Source: Clostridia bacterium (GTDB lineage Bacteria; Bacillota; Peptococcia; DRI-13; UBA5745). From it: a DNA stretch of 64,000 nucleotides. Below are positions 59,842-64,000 of the stretch, in pieces. Made by a program: the position numbers and the translations under genes. Numbering within the stretch: the stretch's first letter is position 1; every line of letters starts with the position of its first letter. The DNA lies in contig JAHDPO010000023.1 in assembly GCA_018434325.1 (NCBI GenBank), positions 1 through 64,000 on the forward strand. The letters are read 5' to 3'. The notes under the pieces are model-generated. The model saw only the letters and a list, made by a program, of their open reading frames with translations, was not told the origin of the DNA and made no database searches.

Positions 59842-61864
59842 GATATATCTCCTTTTCCTTCAACAGACCTTTAATCAGAAAATGCTCCTGAATGGAAGCA
59901 TAAACCCTTTTTGCGGTTTCTTGCCACAGTTCCTTCTCCTCTGCCGCCGGCTGTATAATCTTCATCCCTTTGGCCGCCAGTTCTGTCCTGGCTTCCAAAT
60001 TAACTCTTTCCGCCTCCGATAGCATCCAGCGGCAGGTTTCGTCAAAAGCAGACTGGGTTATGTCCCGCAAATGGCCGGGTAAACGCTCCCAGGCCGATTT
60101 TGAAAACAAAACCGCATTGACGTCATAAATAGAATTCAATTCTGTCACAAACTTTTGCTTTTTATAAAATTCCATAGCCAATATATTGGAATAGGGATTT
60201 TCCTGACAATCAATGGCTCCCGTTTCCAAAGCTTCCGGGACGTCATTATAATTGGCCATAACGACGTTAGCTCCCATGGAATGGTAAAACTCTTTGATGA
60301 TTTTTGCAAAAACCACGACTCGGATTCGTTTATTTCGCATATCTGCCGGTATATGGATGGGCTCATTAGAGGTTATATACCGCCAGCCCATGCTCCAGAA
60401 ACCGGCCAATACGGCTCCCATAGCGTGAAGGGCCGGAAACATTTCCTTCCTTACATAACCGTTGAGCAGATAACTTGCTTCCTCCGCCGAATCAAACAAA
60501 AAAGGCAGCTCCAGTATATGGGGCCAACCTTTGAGAGAGTTAAACAGCAGGCCGCTATTAACGGAAACACAGTCGATCTTGCCGCTGCAAGCAGACTCAA
60601 ATAATTGGCGGTAATCCCCTGCTTTCGAGATAACTTCAATATTCAATTGCATTCTGCCGTCGCTCATTTGCTGAAGAAGCTGCGAAAATTTTTCCAGGCC
60701 TCTTTGTTGGATATTGCCGGAATGAATATTGACGCAAGCATGCCAGGTAATGGTCTGGCTTTTAAAAAGAGAGTAGCAATACATGGAAGCCCTGTCCACA
60801 TCATTATGCAGGGGGTCCGCGGCCAAGGCTCCCTGAGCCTTGCTAAAACGTTGTAAAATAGTATTGCGGTGGATGCCCAACTCCTCTGCCCCATGGGTCA
60901 AATTATTATTGTTTGTGGTTATGGCTTCAAGGGTCTCTTCCATAGTTTTGGAGTTGGCAAGGGCCAGGTCATAATCCCGAAAAATAATCTCCTTAAATTC
61001 TTCGGGAAGCAAAGTCGACAGATAAGAAAACAGGTATTTGTTTATCGTCAGACAGGCGTAGCCTTTCTTATTCAAAAACTGAGAATTATTGCTCAAAAAT
61101 TGGGCTTCCAGGAAGCTGTTGTGAAGCTGCTCCAGCTTTACGTAAGGGCTGCCTGCAAAAGCATAAGCTGATATTTGATACACAGTGCCGAGGGTTCCGA
61201 TAAGATCCTCGGCATATCTTTTGGCTTCGGCGATTTTTTCCCTAAAACTTTTACCGCCGATGCTTTTAAATACTAAAATTTTATTTTGGCTGATGGGACC
61301 AAAGATGTCTTCAGCAGAAAAATGAGGAGATGCGGCATGTAAAAGATTAAAGGCCGTCTGGAAATTGACAGGACCGTTATCATCCTGAGTCGGCGGCAAA
61401 CAAAACAAAACGGCACAACGGGGCAATCCGAAAGAATATTGCAAAAGTTTCATAAAGGATAATATTTCCCAGTTTGTTTTGTCATAAAAGGCCAGTTGAT
61501 TAGCTAACTGGGTGCGGACGTCTTGACGCCACTGGGAATTTGTATCTGAAATACTATTCAGCAGTAAATCCAGCATGGAAAAAATGAAAGGGAAGGTTGA
61601 CGAAGGCGCAGCACAGTCAAAAGCCAGAACATAGCCCATCATCCTCCCGTTTAGATGATAGGGCCTTATTTCAAAGGTATACTCCCTTTGCAGCTGCCGA
61701 AAATCCTTTTGACGGCAACAGTTTTTAATCCTTGCCTTATCGAAAGCATCAGGATCAGTAAAGACCAAAATATTGCCCTCATCATCACATATACAAACTG
61801 GAAAAGTCAGAGCATTCCGGATATTAGCCACAAGGAATTCTTGTTGAAGGGGTGTCAGCCACAC
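59810..61864 (-). CDS. CdaR-type regulator fused to a DctP (TRAP receptor) domain
   Basis: About 684 residues. Residues 1-120 resemble the sugar-diacid recognition domain (VCICDDEGNILVFTDPD), followed by a GGDEF-like middle and a helix-turn-helix near 320-365 (HGAEELGIHRNTILQRFSKA). The remaining 300 residues are a DctP solute receptor: ELPFLFDSAEEASYLL, MRNKRIRVVVFAKII, GAIDCQENPYSNIL and LFSKSAWERLP. There is no signal peptide, so the receptor domain is cytoplasmic and probably senses ligand. GTG 61864 is preferred because AGAGGAGG precedes it; the frame opens 20 codons earlier. Confidence 0.85.
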   Translation of the reverse strand: MWLTPLQQEFLVANIRNALTFPVCICDDEGNILVFTDPDAFDKARIKNCCRQKDFRQLQREYTFEIRPYHLNGRMMGYVLAFDCAAPSSTFPFIFSMLDLLLNSISDTNSQWRQDVRTQLANQLAFYDKTNWEILSFMKLLQYSFGLPRCAVLFCLPPTQDDNGPVNFQTAFNLLHAASPHFSAEDIFGPISQNKILVFKSIGGKSFREKIAEAKRYAEDLIGTLGTVYQISAYAFAGSPYVKLEQLHNSFLEAQFLSNNSQFLNKKGYACLTINKYLFSYLSTLLPEEFKEIIFRDYDLALANSKTMEETLEAITTNNNNLTHGAEELGIHRNTILQRFSKAQGALAADPLHNDVDRASMYCYSLFKSQTITWHACVNIHSGNIQQRGLEKFSQLLQQMSDGRMQLNIEVISKAGDYRQLFESACSGKIDCVSVNSGLLFNSLKGWPHILELPFLFDSAEEASYLLNGYVRKEMFPALHAMGAVLAGFWSMGWRYITSNEPIHIPADMRNKRIRVVVFAKIIKEFYHSMGANVVMANYNDVPEALETGAIDCQENPYSNILAMEFYKKQKFVTELNSIYDVNAVLFSKSAWERLPGHLRDITQSAFDETCRWMLSEAERVNLEARTELAAKGMKIIQPAAEEKELWQETAKRVYASIQEHFLIKGLLKEKEIYHDQQGTGTLT

Positions 61865-62125
61865 TGCACAAAGCCTCCTCTCACTCAAGGATAAGCGGCG
61901 ATCAAAATAACAACTATTCATCATAATGTCTCAATAAGACCAGGCTGTCAATACAGTCTTGCTTTACAAGTTTTTCCATGTGCAGTCAGCACAATTTTTC
62001 CCTCAAAATATTGGCCTTCGGTTATATTGTTTTACAGGCCGGAGAAATGCTACCCTATAGACAAATGAGAGGCCTCTTATTTTATCAGCACCTATATTGT
62101 TTTTTCTGAATCATCTGGTTTTTTA

Positions 62126-62149
62126 TAGGCTATTTAACAATCTAGCCTA
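62126..62149. promoter_or_regulatory. Inverted repeat before the SAF-dehydrogenase operon
   Basis: TAGGCTA (62126-62132) and TAGCCTA (62143-62149) form an exact inverted repeat, 30 bp before the start codon. TATATTGTTTT is repeated at 62023 and 62093. These are operator candidates for the divergent regulators; unproven. Confidence 0.45.
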
Positions 62150-62178
62150 AGCATTCCATGAATTAGGAGGAAAATTTC

Positions 62179-63519
62179 ATGAATTTATATACCATGCTGC
62201 AGCAAAAGCAGAGTCAAGGCGCTCCCTTGCGGGTAGGCATCATTGGCACAGGTAAATTCGGCACCATGTATCTTTCTCAGGTCAGGAAAGTACCGGGAGT
62301 TCATCTCGTCGGTATTGCCGAGCTTAACATGCCCCGGGCTTTCGACAATTTACAGCGTACCCTTTGGCCCAAAGAACAAGTGGATGCCAAGACATTGGAA
62401 GAAGCTTATAACACAGGCAAAACCTGCGTCATGGACAGCGGTGACGATCTAATCGCTTCCCCCTTTACCGAAATTATTATCGACTGTACCGGCGACCCTG
62501 AGCTGGGCATCAAGAACACTTTACGCTGCTGTCAATACGGCAAGCATATCGTAAACGTCAATGTGGAAAGCGACGCTTTGGCCGGCCCGCTGCTGGCAAA
62601 AAGAGCGGCTGCTGCCGGCATCGTCTACTCCCTGGCTTACGGCGACCAGCCTGCCATGATCTGCGAAATGGTGGACTGGGCAAGAGCCGCCGGTTTTGAA
62701 GTGGTCTGCGCCGGCAAAGGCACCCGTTTTCAGCCCATATATCATCAGTCCACTCCAGATACTATCTGGGGTTACTACGGCATATCTCCTGAAAATGCCG
62801 CCAAAGGCGGCATGAATCCCAAGGTGTTCAACTCCTTCCTTGATGGTACAAAATCGGCCATTGAGATGGCTGCCGTTTCCAACGCCACCGGTCTGCTGCC
62901 CAATAGTACCGGCCTGCTGTTTCCCCCCTGCGGCGCCGACGATCTGCCCCGTATTTTGAAGCCTAAGTCTGCCGGCGGCATTCTTGAGCAAAGCGGCATG
63001 GTGGAAGTGGTGGCCAGCGAAGAACGGGATTACCGCCCGGTCTACCGGGATTTGCGTTTTGGTATTTATATCACGCTGAAGGGTGATTCGGAATACATGA
63101 TGAATTGCTATAAAGAATACGGCATGGTCACCGATGAAACCGGCGAATATACTTGCCTTTACCGTCCTAATCACATGATCGGCCTGGAGATGAATTTATC
63201 TGTGGCTTCTGTGGGAGTACGCCGGGAACCTACGGGCTGTCCCAGAGCCTTTAATGCCGACGTGGTTTCCGTTGCCAAATGTGATATTCCCAAAGGAACA
63301 ATACTGGACGGCGAAGGCGGTTATTACGTCTATGGCGAAGTCCTGCCGGCAAAGACCTCTGTGGAAAAAGGCTGCCTGCCCCTGGGTTTTAGCGGCAATA
63401 AAAAAGTTTTACGCGACATCAAAGCCGGGGAAATTCTTACCTATGATGCCATCGAATACGACAGCAGCTGCCTGACCATGGAAATCCGGCGGGAGCTTGA
63501 GGCAATGGCCAAAAAATAA
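62179..63519 (+). CDS. SAF-domain, homoserine-dehydrogenase-like NAD(P) oxidoreductase
   Basis: A 446-residue protein. The N-terminal Rossmann motif VGIIGTGKFGTMYL near residue 20 and IIDCTGDPELGIKN near 95 resemble homoserine dehydrogenase; the C-terminal 100 residues (VSVAKCDIPKGTILDGEGGYYVYGEV) are a SAF domain. Such proteins occur in sugar-acid catabolic operons; the reaction is not established. Strong AGGAGGAAAA site. First of the operon that continues past the window, divergent from the DctP-fused regulator. Confidence 0.85.
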   Translation: MNLYTMLQQKQSQGAPLRVGIIGTGKFGTMYLSQVRKVPGVHLVGIAELNMPRAFDNLQRTLWPKEQVDAKTLEEAYNTGKTCVMDSGDDLIASPFTEIIIDCTGDPELGIKNTLRCCQYGKHIVNVNVESDALAGPLLAKRAAAAGIVYSLAYGDQPAMICEMVDWARAAGFEVVCAGKGTRFQPIYHQSTPDTIWGYYGISPENAAKGGMNPKVFNSFLDGTKSAIEMAAVSNATGLLPNSTGLLFPPCGADDLPRILKPKSAGGILEQSGMVEVVASEERDYRPVYRDLRFGIYITLKGDSEYMMNCYKEYGMVTDETGEYTCLYRPNHMIGLEMNLSVASVGVRREPTGCPRAFNADVVSVAKCDIPKGTILDGEGGYYVYGEVLPAKTSVEKGCLPLGFSGNKKVLRDIKAGEILTYDAIEYDSSCLTMEIRRELEAMAKK

Positions 63520-63540
63520 AGCATTGGAGGAGTACACCCA

Positions 63541-64000
63541 TGACCAAAAACAAAGCAGTCATTGCCGGCGCCGGCTTAATGGGCGCCTCTCTGGCCCAGG
63601 TATATGCCGAGGCCGGCTATGAAGTTGTTTTATACGACCTGGCTGACGAATTCCTGGAACGGGGCCAAAAGCTGATTGCCTTAAATCAGGCTACTATGGT
63701 AAAAGAAGAGATGCTGACTCAGGAGGATTCCGATGCTTTAATAGCCCGCATCGCTTATACCTGCGACGACAGCTGCTTCGCCGACCCTCAATTAACCATT
63801 ATTCTCGAAACAATCATTGAAAAGTTAGATATTAAGCAAGATTTTTGGGCAAAGGTTTCCGACCTGGCCAACCCTGACTGCTTGCTGGCCTCCAATACCT
63901 CCGGCCTGCACATCGGTGATATTGCGGCAAAAATGGAGCATAAGGACCGTTTTATGGGCCAGCATTGGCTAAACCCCCCTCATCTCCTGCCTTTATGCGA
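63541..64000 (+). CDS. 3-hydroxyacyl-CoA dehydrogenase family protein (partial)
   Basis: The first 153 codons of an NAD-dependent dehydrogenase cut by the window edge. AVIAGAGLMGASLAQVYAEAG is the Rossmann motif at residues 7-27 and SNTSGLHI near 120 holds the serine-asparagine pair of the family; GQHWLNPP carries the catalytic histidine. Relatives act on 3-hydroxyacyl-CoA, carnitine or gulonate; with SAF and CdaR neighbours a sugar-acid or hydroxy-acid is plausible. GGAGGAG precedes the ATG. Confidence 0.85.

Noticed and set aside
62028-62060. Sigma-54 type promoter (GG-N10-GC) before the SAF-dehydrogenase gene
   Set aside because: Only the two dinucleotides match; the rest of the consensus and an enhancer-type activator are absent.

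Overview
The window reads as chromosomal DNA of a strictly anaerobic, Gram-positive-type Bacillota (Clostridia or Negativicutes grade; I cannot place it further). Pointers are a rubrerythrin, a class 1B dihydroorotate dehydrogenase (pyrK-pyrD), a Re-type citrate synthase next to an NAD isocitrate dehydrogenase, DegV, lipoprotein solute receptors, strong AGGAGG ribosome sites and frequent TTG/GTG starts. Base composition is mid to moderately high GC, with AT-rich islands near 38-41 kb and 46-47 kb.

Layout. 0-3.1 kb: iron-complex/cobalamin-type ABC importer (binding lipoprotein, permease, ATPase), one operon on the minus strand. 3.2-18.3 kb: a catabolic island. A PucR regulator sits downstream of a long minus-strand run of fdrA, a 57-residue small gene, two DUF1116 paralogues, a divergent AtzD/barbiturase-type ring-opening amidohydrolase, a cytosine-deaminase-like amidohydrolase and a LctP-type permease, followed by a TAXI-TRAP receptor and permease. 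A DUF2877 gene and a YjjG-like nucleotidase diverge from fdrA across a palindrome-rich control region. FdrA, DUF1116 and DUF2877 are the subunits assigned to oxamate carbamoyltransferase in E. coli. Together with two ring/amide hydrolases they suggest anaerobic degradation of an N-heterocycle or ureido compound to a carbamoyl donor and carbamoyl phosphate. No carbamate kinase is in the window.

18.3-25.3 kb: repeats and a 222-bp MITE-like element, a chemoreceptor with an unusual C-terminal sensor region, rplM-rpsI with leader and promoter, and the operon Re-citrate synthase, GntR/FCD regulator, isocitrate dehydrogenase, with a near-consensus promoter over an operator-like inverted repeat. 25.3-29.1 kb: response regulator, histidine kinase, an unknown membrane-anchored protein and a VanY-type carboxypeptidase. 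29.2-34.9 kb: HelD-type ATPase, MoxR ATPase, DUF58 and a membrane protein. Between that operon and the convergent idi gene lies a 170-bp two-fold symmetric element that folds into two three-hairpin domains and supplies the last codons of idi. 35-38 kb: idi, threonine dehydratase, cobO and a TPR gene. 38.1-38.9 kb: scar of a conjugative element (fragments of a two-component system and of a Tn916-type sigma-like gene).

39-50.5 kb: a YwgA/DUF4065-like gene with an HD phosphohydrolase, then pyrimidine synthesis (pyrC, pyrF, pyrK, pyrD on plus; pyrE on minus in an operon with a uridine-kinase-like protein and ispA), with DegV and a MntA-HepT toxin-antitoxin pair between. 50.6-58.7 kb: SAH/MTA-deaminase-like amidohydrolase, 2-hydroxyacid dehydrogenase, L,D-transpeptidase, FUSC-like membrane protein, a 7TM-GAF-GGDEF-HD-GYP signalling protein and rubrerythrin. 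58.7-64 kb: two overlapping CdaR/PucR-type regulator genes, one fused to a cytoplasmic DctP (TRAP solute-receptor) domain, divergent from a catabolic operon (SAF-domain dehydrogenase, 3-hydroxyacyl-CoA-dehydrogenase-like gene) that runs off the right edge.
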